In this document: positions 47,988 to 56,634 of the stretch, piece by piece
Numbering within the stretch: position 1 is the stretch's first letter
Layout: every line of letters starts with the position of its first letter
Position numbers and translations under genes: made by a program
Notes under the pieces: model-generated
Told to the model about the DNA's origin: nothing
Databases searched by the model: none
Seen by the model: the letters and a program-made list of their open reading frames with translations, nothing else
Source: Roseateles terrae
Lineage (GTDB): Bacteria > Pseudomonadota > Gammaproteobacteria > Burkholderiales > Burkholderiaceae_C
Assembly (NCBI RefSeq): GCF_014192155.1
Contig: NZ_JACHXO010000011.1
Span: 62,001-126,000, forward strand
DNA length: 64,000 nt
Direction: 5' to 3'

Positions 47988-49976
47988 TTGTTCAAGAAGA
48001 TCCTGATTGCCAACCGCGGCGAAATCGCCTGCCGGGTGGCCGCCACTGCCCGGCGCCTGGGCGTGAAGACGGTTGCGGTCTACAGCGACGCGGATGCGCA
48101 GGCACGTCATGTGCGGGCCTGTGATGAAGCGGTGCATGTGGGCGGTCCAGCCCCGCGGGACAGCTACCTGCAGTGGCAACGCATTCTGGAAGCGGCACGC
48201 AAGACTGGCGCCGAAGCCGTGCATCCGGGATATGGCTTCCTGAGCGAGAACGAAGAGTTTGCCCAGGCCTGCGCCGATGCAGGGCTGGTGTTCATCGGCC
48301 CGCCGCCGTCGGCCATCCGTGCGATGGGCTTGAAGGCGGAATCCAAGCGGCTGATGGAGCAGGCCGGGGTGCCGCTGGTGCCCGGTTATCACGGGGCCGA
48401 CCAGGACCCGGCTCTGTTGCGCCGCGAGGCGGCCCGAATCGGTTATCCGGTGCTGATCAAGGCCAGCGCCGGCGGCGGTGGCAAGGGCATGCGCGCGGTC
48501 CATCGGGATGAAGAATTCGATGCGGCGCTGGCGTCCTGCAAGCGCGAGGCGATCAGCAGCTTCGGCGATGACGCCGTGCTCATTGAGCGGTATGTGCAGC
48601 GTCCGCGGCACATTGAAATCCAGGTCTTTGGCGACAGCCATGGCGACTGCGTCTACCTGTTCGAGCGGGACTGCTCGGTGCAGCGTCGCCATCAGAAGGT
48701 GCTGGAGGAAGCGCCTGCGCCGGGCATGACACCGGAGCGACGCGCCGAGATGGGGGCGGCCGCCGTGGCCGCTGCGCGTGCGGTCGGGTATCAGGGCGCT
48801 GGCACGGTTGAATTCATTGCCGAGCAGGACGGGCGTTTCTACTTCATGGAAATGAATACCCGGCTGCAGGTGGAGCATCCGGTCACCGAGGCCATCACCG
48901 GGCTGGACCTGGTGGAGTGGCAGTTGCGCGTGGCTGCGGGTGAGCCGCTGCCGCTGCGGCAACAGGACCTGCGCATCCACGGCCATGCGATTGAAGCGCG
49001 CATCTGCGCTGAAAACCCGGACGGTGGTTTCCTGCCGGCGACGGGTCGTCTCTCGGTGGCTCGCTGGCCTGCGCATGACGCCTTCCGGCCGGCCGATGTG
49101 CGCATCGATTCGGGGGTGGGCGAGGGCGACGAGATCAGCCCCTATTACGACTCGATGATCGCCAAGCTGATCGTCCATGGGGATACCCGTGAGCAGGCGC
49201 TGGCCCGTCTGGATGCCGCGCTGCGCGACACCCACATCGTCGGACTGCACACCAATGTGGCCTTCCTGCGCCGATGCGCGGCGACGGACTCGTTCACCGG
49301 GGCGGACCTGGACACGGCGCTGATCGAGCGCGAACGGGCCGTGCTGTTCGACCAGCCGGGCCTGCCGGTGGCGCAGGCTGCCGCGGCGGTGGTGGCGCAT
49401 ACGCTGGCGGAAGAAGGCCTGACGGAAAGCGCCGACCCGTGGAGCCGCCGCGATGGCTGGCGCCTCTTCGGTGCCGCCCAGCGGCGGTTCGAGCTGGAGA
49501 TCCACGGTGAGCACCAGACGGTGCTGCTGGCGCGTCATCATCAGGGCAGCCAGTCGCTGACGGTGGCCGGGCAGACGGTAAACCTGAGCCTGCGCTCGGA
49601 CGGCGCGGAGCAGCATGAGCTGTATCTGGACGGCCAGCGGGTGCAGGTGCGGACCTACAAGGTGGGCGAGCAGGTGGCAGTTTTCGGGGCGGACGGTTCC
49701 GCTCTGGTCACCGAGGTGGATGTGCTGGCTCACGCTGGACAAGGCACCGGCGAAGGCGGCCGGCTGAGCGCGCCGATGCCCGGCAAGCTGATCGCCTTCC
49801 TGGCGCAGCCTGGCGACTCGGTCAGCAAGGGCCAGCCGCTGGCGGTGATGGAAGCAATGAAGATGGAGCACACCATCACCGCGCCGCGCGACGGTGTGGT
49901 GGATGAGCTGCTGTTTGCCGTGGGCGATCAGGTCGGCGATGGCGCCGAGCTGCTGCGTCTGCGGGCGCAGGCCTGA
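47988..49976 (+). CDS. liuD: 3-methylcrotonyl-CoA carboxylase, biotin-carrying (alpha) subunit
   Basis: 662 residues from a TTG start supported by GAGGAGAC 5 bases upstream; no ATG gives the right N-terminus. Biotin carboxylase domain (KKILIANRGEIACRV, the ATP loop GGGGKGMR, the ERDCSVQRRHQK and MNTRLQVEHPVTE sites; about 1-450), a middle BT-like region, and a C-terminal biotinyl domain with Lys625 in EAMKM as attachment site. It lies directly after the biotin synthesis genes. The gap to bioB (145 bases) contains no gene and may hold regulatory sequence. Confidence 0.95.
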   Translation: MFKKILIANRGEIACRVAATARRLGVKTVAVYSDADAQARHVRACDEAVHVGGPAPRDSYLQWQRILEAARKTGAEAVHPGYGFLSENEEFAQACADAGLVFIGPPPSAIRAMGLKAESKRLMEQAGVPLVPGYHGADQDPALLRREAARIGYPVLIKASAGGGGKGMRAVHRDEEFDAALASCKREAISSFGDDAVLIERYVQRPRHIEIQVFGDSHGDCVYLFERDCSVQRRHQKVLEEAPAPGMTPERRAEMGAAAVAAARAVGYQGAGTVEFIAEQDGRFYFMEMNTRLQVEHPVTEAITGLDLVEWQLRVAAGEPLPLRQQDLRIHGHAIEARICAENPDGGFLPATGRLSVARWPAHDAFRPADVRIDSGVGEGDEISPYYDSMIAKLIVHGDTREQALARLDAALRDTHIVGLHTNVAFLRRCAATDSFTGADLDTALIERERAVLFDQPGLPVAQAAAAVVAHTLAEEGLTESADPWSRRDGWRLFGAAQRRFELEIHGEHQTVLLARHHQGSQSLTVAGQTVNLSLRSDGAEQHELYLDGQRVQVRTYKVGEQVAVFGADGSALVTEVDVLAHAGQGTGEGGRLSAPMPGKLIAFLAQPGDSVSKGQPLAVMEAMKMEHTITAPRDGVVDELLFAVGDQVGDGAELLRLRAQA

Positions 49977-49987
49977 AGGAGCGGGGC

Positions 49988-50923
49988 ATGAATGCGAACT
50001 TCAACCGGGCAACGGGTCACCTGCCCAGCCGCGTGACGCTGGTGGATGTCGGCCCGCGGGATGGGCTGCAGAACGAGAAGGCGCAGGTCGGCACCGCCGA
50101 CAAGGCACAGCTGGTGGCGATGCTGCAGGCGGCGGGTCTCAAGGAGATTGAGGTCACCAGCTTCGTGTCGCCGAAGTGGATTCCACAGATGGCGGACAAC
50201 ACCGAGGTGATGGCGGCCATTGAGCGCCAACCCGGCGTGCGCTACAGCGTGCTGGTGCCCAACATGAAGGGCCTGGAAGCCGCGCTGCCGACCCGGCCTG
50301 ATGAGGTGGTGGTGTTTGCGGCGGCGTCTGAGGCGTTTTCGCAGAAGAATATCAACTGCTCCATTGCAGAGAGCATTGAGCGCTTTGCTCCTGTGGTGGC
50401 AGCGGCGCATGAGGCGGGCTTGAAGGTACGCGGGGCGTTGTCGTGCGCGGTGGGTTGCCCGTATCAGGGGGCCGTCTCACCGGACGAAGTGGATCGTGTG
50501 GCGGGGCTGCTGCGCGCCATCGGGGTCGACCATCTGGGCGTGGCGGACACCATCGGCGTGGGCACGCCGCGTCAGGTGCAGGCAGCGATGGAGCGCGCAC
50601 TGCGGCACTTCCCGCTGGTGGAAGTGAGCGGGCATTTCCACGACACCTACGGCCAAGCGCTGACCAACATCTATGCCTGCCTGGAGATGGGCATCCACAG
50701 CTTCGATGCAAGCGTGGCGGGCCTCGGGGGCTGCCCCTATGCAAAGGGCGCGACGGGGAACGTGGCGACCGAAGATGTGCTGTTCATGCTGCAGGGGCTG
50801 GGCATCGATACAGGCATCGATCTGGACCGGCTGGTGGATGCGGGAGCGTTCATCTCTGGCGTGCTGGGGCGGCCGCCGGCATCGCGCGTGGCGAGGGCGG
50901 TGCTGGCGAAAAGGCAGGGGTGA
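49988..50923 (+). CDS. liuE: Hydroxymethylglutaryl-CoA lyase
   Basis: 311 residues. HMGL-like TIM barrel: VDVGPRDGLQNEK, ALSCAVGCPYQGAVSP, SGHFHDTYGQAL metal site and the signature GLGGCPYAKGATGNVATED with the catalytic cysteine. It splits HMG-CoA into acetoacetate and acetyl-CoA, the last step of leucine degradation. AAGGAG lies 6 bases before the ATG, and 11 bases separate it from liuD. Confidence 0.96.
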   Translation: MNANFNRATGHLPSRVTLVDVGPRDGLQNEKAQVGTADKAQLVAMLQAAGLKEIEVTSFVSPKWIPQMADNTEVMAAIERQPGVRYSVLVPNMKGLEAALPTRPDEVVVFAAASEAFSQKNINCSIAESIERFAPVVAAAHEAGLKVRGALSCAVGCPYQGAVSPDEVDRVAGLLRAIGVDHLGVADTIGVGTPRQVQAAMERALRHFPLVEVSGHFHDTYGQALTNIYACLEMGIHSFDASVAGLGGCPYAKGATGNVATEDVLFMLQGLGIDTGIDLDRLVDAGAFISGVLGRPPASRVARAVLAKRQG

Positions 50924-50927
50924 GGGA

Positions 50928-51401
50928 TTGAGAACCTGGCTCGCCGCTATTGCAGCGATCGCAATACAGCCCTTTGTGTTCATTGCACTGCTGCTGCCGG
51001 GGCTGTTCCATTCATCGTCCCCAATGAATGGATTGGGCATCGTCGTCACGGCTGTCGCTGCTGTTGCGGCCGCTGTGACTGTGCTGCTCGGAGTGCCGGC
51101 CTTCTGGGTGCTTCGTAGGTTCGGTCGGGAAGGATGGCGCTCGTTGGGCGCAGTTGGTGCCGCGCTTGGTGTTTTGCCGGTCGCATTCTTCTGGCCTCGC
51201 CATTTTGCGGGGTATTCATCGGGGCAGAACTGGCACGGCCATGACGTTGACTTGTACGTGGATGGCATGCCGACCGTGTATGCCTGGCTCATCTATGCGG
51301 AGAAGGTTCTCACTTTCGGGCTCCACGGCTTGATTGGCGCGCTCGTCTTTTATGCCGTGCTGCGTCGTTTGAGTCGCGGGCCCCGGCTCATTAAGGGATG
51401 A
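50928..51401 (+). CDS. Four-span membrane protein, unknown
   Basis: 157 residues from a TTG start with AGGGG seven bases upstream, four bases after the liuE stop; translation is probably coupled. Four hydrophobic segments (AAIAAIAIQPFVFIALLL; GIVVTAVAAVAAAVTVLLG; GAALGVLPVAFFW; LIGALVFYAVL) with a short hydrophilic stretch containing HGHDVDLYVDG. I recognise no family. Its base composition is lower in GC than the liu genes and begins the atypical stretch up to 58 kb. Confidence 0.6.
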   Translation: MRTWLAAIAAIAIQPFVFIALLLPGLFHSSSPMNGLGIVVTAVAAVAAAVTVLLGVPAFWVLRRFGREGWRSLGAVGAALGVLPVAFFWPRHFAGYSSGQNWHGHDVDLYVDGMPTVYAWLIYAEKVLTFGLHGLIGALVFYAVLRRLSRGPRLIKG

Positions 51402-51472
51402 CTGGCGCTGCCGAACGCTGATTGTGCGGCAGGGGGGAGCGTCAGGCGCGCTGACCAGTCCTGCCTATGAGA

Positions 51473-51871
51473 TCAGGCTTCCGGCAGCTCACGAAGCAGA
51501 TGCTGGATGAGTTGCACCAGGGCCACTGCCTGAGTGACCGTGAGCAGTGCAGCACCTTGACCGTCATACGAGAGGGCCAGGAAGGGCTTGGAATCGTGCG
51601 CGATCAAGGTCACAACGCCGGAAGCGACGGTCAATCGGAAAGCGCGTGAATCGCCGTCCACCGACGCTTTCGGCTCGGGCGATCTGTCAGACGCTTCCCA
51701 AATCGAGCGCGCTCGCTCGGTGATGATGTGGGCGATTTCTTGCGCATCCTGTGAAGTCAGAACGCAGGAAGCAGAGCCTTCTGGATCAATGTCAACGGAG
51801 AGGAGATTTGATTCCTGGACGATAGTGACCGTGCCTCGAGCGACGAGCCACTTGTACATTCGATCATTCAA
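51473..51871 (-). CDS. Small protein, unknown
   Basis: 132 residues from a TTG start chosen because AGGAG lies 6 bases upstream; an ATG 12 bases further in (51859) and an ATG at 51931 are alternatives. It appears to contain two similar beta-rich halves (ARGTVTIVQESNLLSVDID and ASGVVTLIAHDSKPFLALS), each followed by a helix (TSQDAQEIAHII; TVTQAVALVQLI), suggesting an internal duplication. No signal peptide or membrane segment. The family is not recognised; its size and setting resemble immunity or small cytosolic accessory proteins. Confidence 0.55.
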   Translation of the reverse strand: MNDRMYKWLVARGTVTIVQESNLLSVDIDPEGSASCVLTSQDAQEIAHIITERARSIWEASDRSPEPKASVDGDSRAFRLTVASGVVTLIAHDSKPFLALSYDGQGAALLTVTQAVALVQLIQHLLRELPEA

Positions 51872-51925
51872 AAGAGGCTCCTGTGAAGGCTGGAACCCTA
51901 CACTGGATCCCAGGAGGGAGAAGAC

Positions 51926-52186
51926 ATGCAAGCGCTAGAGGTGTGCCCACGTTGCGACCACGACTTCCTCGGTGGAAAAGCAGTCGTCTCGGGTGGGATG
52001 CGGTTGGGATACTACCGGTTGCACGACAAGGGCCCGGTCGTGCGCTGCCCGCATTGTCTGCATGTATTCAAGCCAGAGAACCTGCGGCTTTTCGGCTTCC
52101 TGCATCCGGATGCTGTTTGCTGGGTCGTTCCAGCAATATTGGCGGTTTGCGTTGGGATTGCGTTTGTTCAGAAGAACTGGGGTTGA
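51926..52186 (+). CDS. Small zinc-ribbon membrane protein
   Basis: 86 residues with a strong AGGAGGGAG upstream. Two CxxC pairs (CPRC at 7-10, CPHC near 41-44) would bind one zinc, followed by one membrane helix (VCWVVPAILAVCVGIAFV). It resembles other tiny zinc-ribbon/TM proteins of unknown role. Its 5' end is divergent from the preceding unknown gene. Confidence 0.65.
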   Translation: MQALEVCPRCDHDFLGGKAVVSGGMRLGYYRLHDKGPVVRCPHCLHVFKPENLRLFGFLHPDAVCWVVPAILAVCVGIAFVQKNWG

Positions 52187-52227
52187 GGCGCCCGTCGAGA
52201 AGCTTTGGTTCAGTCCGGAGGTCATTG

Positions 52228-52824
52228 ATGAGAATCGGCTGGATGATGACGTCCCTGGCGGCTTGTCTTTTGGCTTCCGCCCCCGTGTTCGCGGATTGCA
52301 GCGACACGGACAGGCGCTCGGTACTCGCGATGCGTGCACAGGACCAGGCCATCCGGGAGGATGGTGTGTTGGGCGCAGTTGGAGAGCGGCGCTGGGCGAA
52401 TGCCCTTCAGGCCATCTCCAACGAGCAGCAAGTGTTGCTGCGGCAGATTTTGTCCCGCTGTGGCTGGACATTCGGGCGAAGTGCGTGGGGCGAAGAGGCG
52501 GAGGCTGCCTGGTACATCGTGCAGCATGGGGACAACCTGGCCTATCAGCGTGCCCAGTTGGGACACCTGCAGCGGTTGATTGAAACGTTCCCAGGCATAC
52601 CTCGGAAGAAACTTGCCTATCTGGAAGACCGCGTGCTGATAGGGGAAGGAAGGCTCCAGCGTTATGGATCGCAACTCGAATTGGTCGACGGCAAGCTGGT
52701 GCCGTTTCCCATTTCAGATCCTGCTGAGGTGGACCAGCGCAGGGCGTCGATGGGGCTGGGCACCATGGAAGCGTATTTGGTGGACGCGACGGCCAAATGG
52801 AAGGCGATGGCCGAGAGACGTTGA
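52228..52824 (+). CDS. DUF6624-type exported protein
   Basis: 198 residues; CGGAGGTC precedes the ATG. A signal peptide (MTSLAACLLASAPVFA) leads to a domain with the DUF6624 pattern: AMRAQDQAIRE, AAWYIVQHGDN, LAYLEDRVLIGEGRLQRYG and PAEVDQRRASMGLGTMEAYL. The family is common in Streptomyces and other bacteria and has no established function. It often occurs as a single small gene in accessory regions; here it is 41 bases after the zinc-ribbon gene. Confidence 0.75.
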   Translation: MRIGWMMTSLAACLLASAPVFADCSDTDRRSVLAMRAQDQAIREDGVLGAVGERRWANALQAISNEQQVLLRQILSRCGWTFGRSAWGEEAEAAWYIVQHGDNLAYQRAQLGHLQRLIETFPGIPRKKLAYLEDRVLIGEGRLQRYGSQLELVDGKLVPFPISDPAEVDQRRASMGLGTMEAYLVDATAKWKAMAERR

Positions 52825-52976
52825 GTTGTGGTGAGAGGATAGCGGCTGCGTATCAGCGCAGCAGGTGTTGGCGCGGGTGGTCGATCTCATGCGGTCAGAG
52901 CAGGCCCTGCCTACCTTCGAACTACTGCTGGCATGTGGGACCCCGCGTTGGCTGGGATCCAGGAAGTCGACGGCGG

Positions 52977-53301
52977 TCATCCCTTGCGAGTTCTGGAGGG
53001 TAGTCCATGCCGGTCGCACGGCACCGCTTTGAAGTTGGCGCTTGTGCACCACGCGACGATGCGTTCGACGTGTGGCGTTGTAACTTCGACCGCCCCGACG
53101 CAAGAAACCAAAAACGAGAAGCGGGTCCCCGGCGGTGTTTTGACGCTCGACCCGCAGAACAATGTCAAAGCCACTTTCTCCAGCAATGCGCACCAATTCG
53201 CAGGTCGCCGGGGCTGGGTAAGGCTTCGCTAGCAGCGGATATTTGTCTGAGACGAGAGTCTCCCAGAAATACGGCTGATGATTGACCTTAAAGACGGGCA
53301 T
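52977..53301 (-). pseudogene. Possible frameshifted small gene
   Basis: The minus-strand frame opening at 53301 (MPVFKVNHQPYFWETL) has ordinary protein character for about 70 residues (to FGFLRRG near 53095). It then turns into Arg/Ser-rich sequence antisense to its neighbours. A frame shifted by one base continues with VEVTTPHVERIVAWC and stops at 52977. A single-base indel in a ~105-residue gene would explain this. Family unknown; low confidence. Confidence 0.3.
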
Positions 53302-53372
53302 TGACGCTTCTCGAAAATCGTCGTTGGCGGAAGACCTGTAGTGGCCGACTCCGACTGTCAGTGCGCGACTTG

Positions 53373-53606
53373 TTAACCGCGAGCCACAACGAAATGGGGC
53401 GAGCTTTCGAATTCCTTGAACCGGTCGGCCAGGTGGACATGGTCGAATTTCGGACCCATATGGTCCATCTCATCTGCGCATCCTTGAAGGAAGCGCGCAA
53501 TCGCACGTAGCTCCGCGGAAGTTGCGTTCAGTGTGATCTCAGCGAGCAGCGCGGGCACCACGGTGCCCAACGGCAGCCCAGTGTCTTCGTAGCCAAAGAT
53601 GTGCAT
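53373..53606 (-). CDS. Small cytosolic protein, immunity-like
   Basis: 77 residues (starts MHIFGYEDTG, ends FVVARG). It has a beta strand and a long amphipathic helix (TSAELRAIARFLQGCADEMD), then HVHLADRFKEF. It has the look of small orphan proteins paired with toxins or secreted enzymes, but I cannot name a family. No strong Shine-Dalgarno is visible. It precedes the possible frameshifted gene by 71 bases on the same strand. Confidence 0.5.
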   Translation of the reverse strand: MHIFGYEDTGLPLGTVVPALLAEITLNATSAELRAIARFLQGCADEMDHMGPKFDHVHLADRFKEFESSPHFVVARG

Positions 53607-54073
53607 GTCGTATTGGTTCCAATCAGATCAGCGTTTAGCAACAGGCCACCCAAAACCGTCGGAGGCGAGCGGCCGCAATTGGTCGGCAGGTGGCTATGCA
53701 CTCGTGCCGTTGCCCCGCGACGCTATCACGCTCGCCTCGGACCCACCGACGCCTCCCTTCCGCTGGGTCGAGCAGGCCGGCAGCCTCCGATGCTGGATCA
53801 ACATCGGCCTATAGCGCAGGTCCGTCCAGGCGTACTGTCAGCCTTTCGCACCGCAGCACTGTCGCCCCGGTTTGCCGTCGAGGCGGCTTCGTCGCGACCA
53901 ACGAGGTTGACGTTGGAAACGAAGACCTAAGTGCAGGCGTCCGATCCGTCATCCCCGGCCTTGTGGACGACGCCTCTGCCTGTTCCCTCTACGCTCGCGC
54001 GGCCGTACCCTGCTCCCAACGCGCACGGGTAGGGAGATCGGACAGCGCGTGGTAGCGCATGGGAGGCAAGACG
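53607..54073. other. Non-coding stretch upstream of the CHAT-like operon
   Basis: 467 bases. Open frames on both strands are short, with no codon bias or motifs. It may include decayed genes and must hold the promoter of the downstream operon; TTGACG at 53907-53912 is a possible -35 without a convincing -10. GC is lower than in the flanking housekeeping DNA. Confidence 0.4.
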
Positions 54074-56632
54074 ATGCCGGGCAAACAGCCAACCGCCGGT
54101 TCGGTCAAGACCGCGGGTAAGCCACCGGGCGGCCAATGGGACCAGGTGTTGACGCCAGAGACGCCGGTTTGTCTGGCGACGCCAGACGCCGCTGCGGACT
54201 TTCCGCTGCGCATGCCGGATGCACCGACGCCCGAGCAGGCCCAGGCCATCATCGCGCAAGAGGCGATGCGCTGGACCTATGTCCTGCGATCCCGGCGCCG
54301 CTGGATCGGCGAGAAGAAGACCAGGGAGCGCAACGAACTGGCTGCACGAGACGCCTTGAATCAGATCGGCATTGATGATGCAGAGATCGCGCAACTCGCG
54401 GCGAGCGATTGCGTCGTCGTGCGTGTGCCCTGGACGGGTCAGGAGGCGATGCACTGGGAATCCCGGGTCTTGCCTTGGGAGTACTTGATTGCCGCCGCCA
54501 CACGGCGGGGAAGACTGCAGGGCTCGGAGGACGGTCGTGCCCGCGCATTGACGGTGATGCGCGAGATGCGTTTGCTGACGCGGACGGGGCCCGTCCCGCC
54601 GGACGCAGCCACGCTCTTCGCCCAGGGTGCCCGCATGCTGGTGGTCGAGTGCATGCCACCGGAGCTGGACGAATACTGGGATCTCGAGGGCGAACACGAG
54701 CGCTTGCGGGCAGCCTTGCCGGGCGCTCAGTGGCATGTTCTCAATTTCCCGACGCCCGACGAATTGAAAAACACCATCGCAAAGGTCAAGCCCCAGTTCA
54801 TTCACTTTGCTGGCCTCGATAGCCACCTCGGGCTGAAGGAACTCCGCCGCCACGTCGGCACTGAGGCGCTGGTCGACCTGGGCATGCCGGACGAGCCGCT
54901 AGGTGAGGCGGTGGGGCCGGCGGTCGGCTCGATCCGGCGCGTGGAAGACATCACCGCGGACAAGCAACTTTCACAGGATGGGGTGCTGCTGCGCGGCTCG
55001 CCCGTGAGGGACTGCAGCCGCACCGGAACCCAGGACGGCATGAGCTCCGCCGCCGATCCAGCATCGATGCCAACCACCACCAGGAGTTATCCACTGCTGG
55101 TGCCGGCACATGAGTTGGCCAAGACGCTTGCCGCCAGCGGACATTGCGCGCTGCTTGTCACCTTCAACTTCTGGAACAGCGCAGCCCGCATTGCCCCGCT
55201 GGTGGTGGCCGAGCGCGGTGCGCTCGCAGCAGTGGGTTTTCAAGATGCCTTTGACGACGCGCTGGCGGAGTATGTGTATGGCCTGCTGTACGAGGAACTC
55301 GTGCGCCAGGCGTGGAACATCCCACGGGCCTTCCAGAACATGTGGACCGCGGTCCGCGACCTGCCGGAGGCCGAGGACGCGACCGGCATCACGCTGTGGG
55401 CCGGTCAGCCGCTGCTTTTGAGACATGTTCCCGCGCCCGCGAGGCCGGCTGCCCCGTTTGAGAGGCGCAGGGAGGAGCTCGACCAGGCGCTGCCTCTGGA
55501 GCACTCCCCTTCAGAAGAACTACCCGTCGAAGTGCACGTCCGCCCGTTCAGGGAGCTGAACTACGCCGTGCTTCACAATGCGCAGCCGCTGTTTGACAGC
55601 TTCGTGATCGAGTGCGAAACACCGGGGCCCGATGTAAAGGTCGATGTCGATGTGTCTGTTCATATGGGCACGGAGACGGCCAGGTTCAGGCGACGGGTGA
55701 AGCTGAACAAGCGCCGCGTGACCCTGACACGCGATGTCCATGTCCCGTTGACCGCTGCGTTGATCCGCGGAGCGCATGAAGCCATCAGCAGCAGCCTGGT
55801 CGTGGAAGTGATCCAGGGGGCGAAAACCCTCTATCGCGACAGCCATCGCCTGCGACTGCTGCCAGTGGACCAATGGCGTGACAACCAGCGCGACGGGAGG
55901 TGGTTGCCCAGCTTTGTGCAGCCCCGCGATTCGGCTGTGGAGAGGGCACTCGAACAGGCGCAGCGCTACGTGAAGGTACTGCGCGATGACCCGAGCGCGG
56001 GTTTCGATGGCTACCAGCTGGCCGTGGCGGGCAACGAACCCAGTCTGTGTGGCGTTGACCAGCAGGTGGAGGCGATATGGGCCGCTCTTCTCCATGACTG
56101 GCGATTGGGCTACATCAATCCTCCACCCGCCTACAGCGCGGCACTGGACTCGCAGCGACTCCGCCTACCATCGGCAGTCTGGCAGCAGCGCGCGGGCACC
56201 TGCATTGACCTGGCGCTGCTTCTCGCTGCCTGCCTGGAGTACGTGGACATCTACCCGGTCGTCTTCCTGCTCGAGGGGCACGCCCTTCCCGGATGGTGGC
56301 GCCATGCGGACTACCGAGATGAGTATCTGGACATGCCTCAGGCCAGTTCGACCGAGGTAGCCCAGGTCAGTGCCACGGAGAACCCGATGGCCAACGCCCA
56401 AGTGGTGTCCTGGCACGCCGGCAAGGCCAGTTGGCCCGAGGTGCGGCGATGGATACGTCAGCGCAAGCTGGTGCCCATTGAGACCGTGCGCCTGACGGAA
56501 CACTGTGGATTCGTCGAGGCCATCGAGGCGGGCGTAGCGGCGCTATCGGAGCGACGCGACTATGACTCGATGCTCGAAATCATTACCGCTCGACGTGAAG
56601 GCGTCACGCCGTTGCCTGTGCAGGAGGGATGA
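54074..56632 (+). CDS. CHAT-like (pseudo-protease) and transglutaminase-like fusion protein
   Basis: 852 residues from ATG 54074 (GGGAGG 7 bases upstream; an ATG at 54059 lacks one). Residues ~85-430 follow the CHAT/caspase-like pattern: ESRVLPWEYL, MLVVECMPPEL, FIHFAG (His244), then VTFNFWNSA and APLVVAERGALAAVGFQDAF. The catalytic positions differ: Leu-Asp-Ser-His (His251) replaces the usual HG after HFAG, and Trp367 falls where the Cys of LNAC should be. Residues ~450-640 are beta-rich. Residues ~640-850 match a transglutaminase-like domain known from DUF4011-type conflict proteins, with Cys710 (GTCIDLALL) and His736 (EGHALPGWW). No signal or membrane segment. The next gene is a lipase that overlaps it or follows by two bases. 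Confidence 0.75.
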   Translation: MPGKQPTAGSVKTAGKPPGGQWDQVLTPETPVCLATPDAAADFPLRMPDAPTPEQAQAIIAQEAMRWTYVLRSRRRWIGEKKTRERNELAARDALNQIGIDDAEIAQLAASDCVVVRVPWTGQEAMHWESRVLPWEYLIAAATRRGRLQGSEDGRARALTVMREMRLLTRTGPVPPDAATLFAQGARMLVVECMPPELDEYWDLEGEHERLRAALPGAQWHVLNFPTPDELKNTIAKVKPQFIHFAGLDSHLGLKELRRHVGTEALVDLGMPDEPLGEAVGPAVGSIRRVEDITADKQLSQDGVLLRGSPVRDCSRTGTQDGMSSAADPASMPTTTRSYPLLVPAHELAKTLAASGHCALLVTFNFWNSAARIAPLVVAERGALAAVGFQDAFDDALAEYVYGLLYEELVRQAWNIPRAFQNMWTAVRDLPEAEDATGITLWAGQPLLLRHVPAPARPAAPFERRREELDQALPLEHSPSEELPVEVHVRPFRELNYAVLHNAQPLFDSFVIECETPGPDVKVDVDVSVHMGTETARFRRRVKLNKRRVTLTRDVHVPLTAALIRGAHEAISSSLVVEVIQGAKTLYRDSHRLRLLPVDQWRDNQRDGRWLPSFVQPRDSAVERALEQAQRYVKVLRDDPSAGFDGYQLAVAGNEPSLCGVDQQVEAIWAALLHDWRLGYINPPPAYSAALDSQRLRLPSAVWQQRAGTCIDLALLLAACLEYVDIYPVVFLLEGHALPGWWRHADYRDEYLDMPQASSTEVAQVSATENPMANAQVVSWHAGKASWPEVRRWIRQRKLVPIETVRLTEHCGFVEAIEAGVAALSERRDYDSMLEIITARREGVTPLPVQEG

Positions 56633-56634
56633 CC

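Noticed and set aside
53607-54058. Short plus-strand open frames upstream of the CHAT-like gene
   Set aside because: Three overlapping frames of 70-121 codons with no ribosome-binding site, codon bias or motifs; none stands out.
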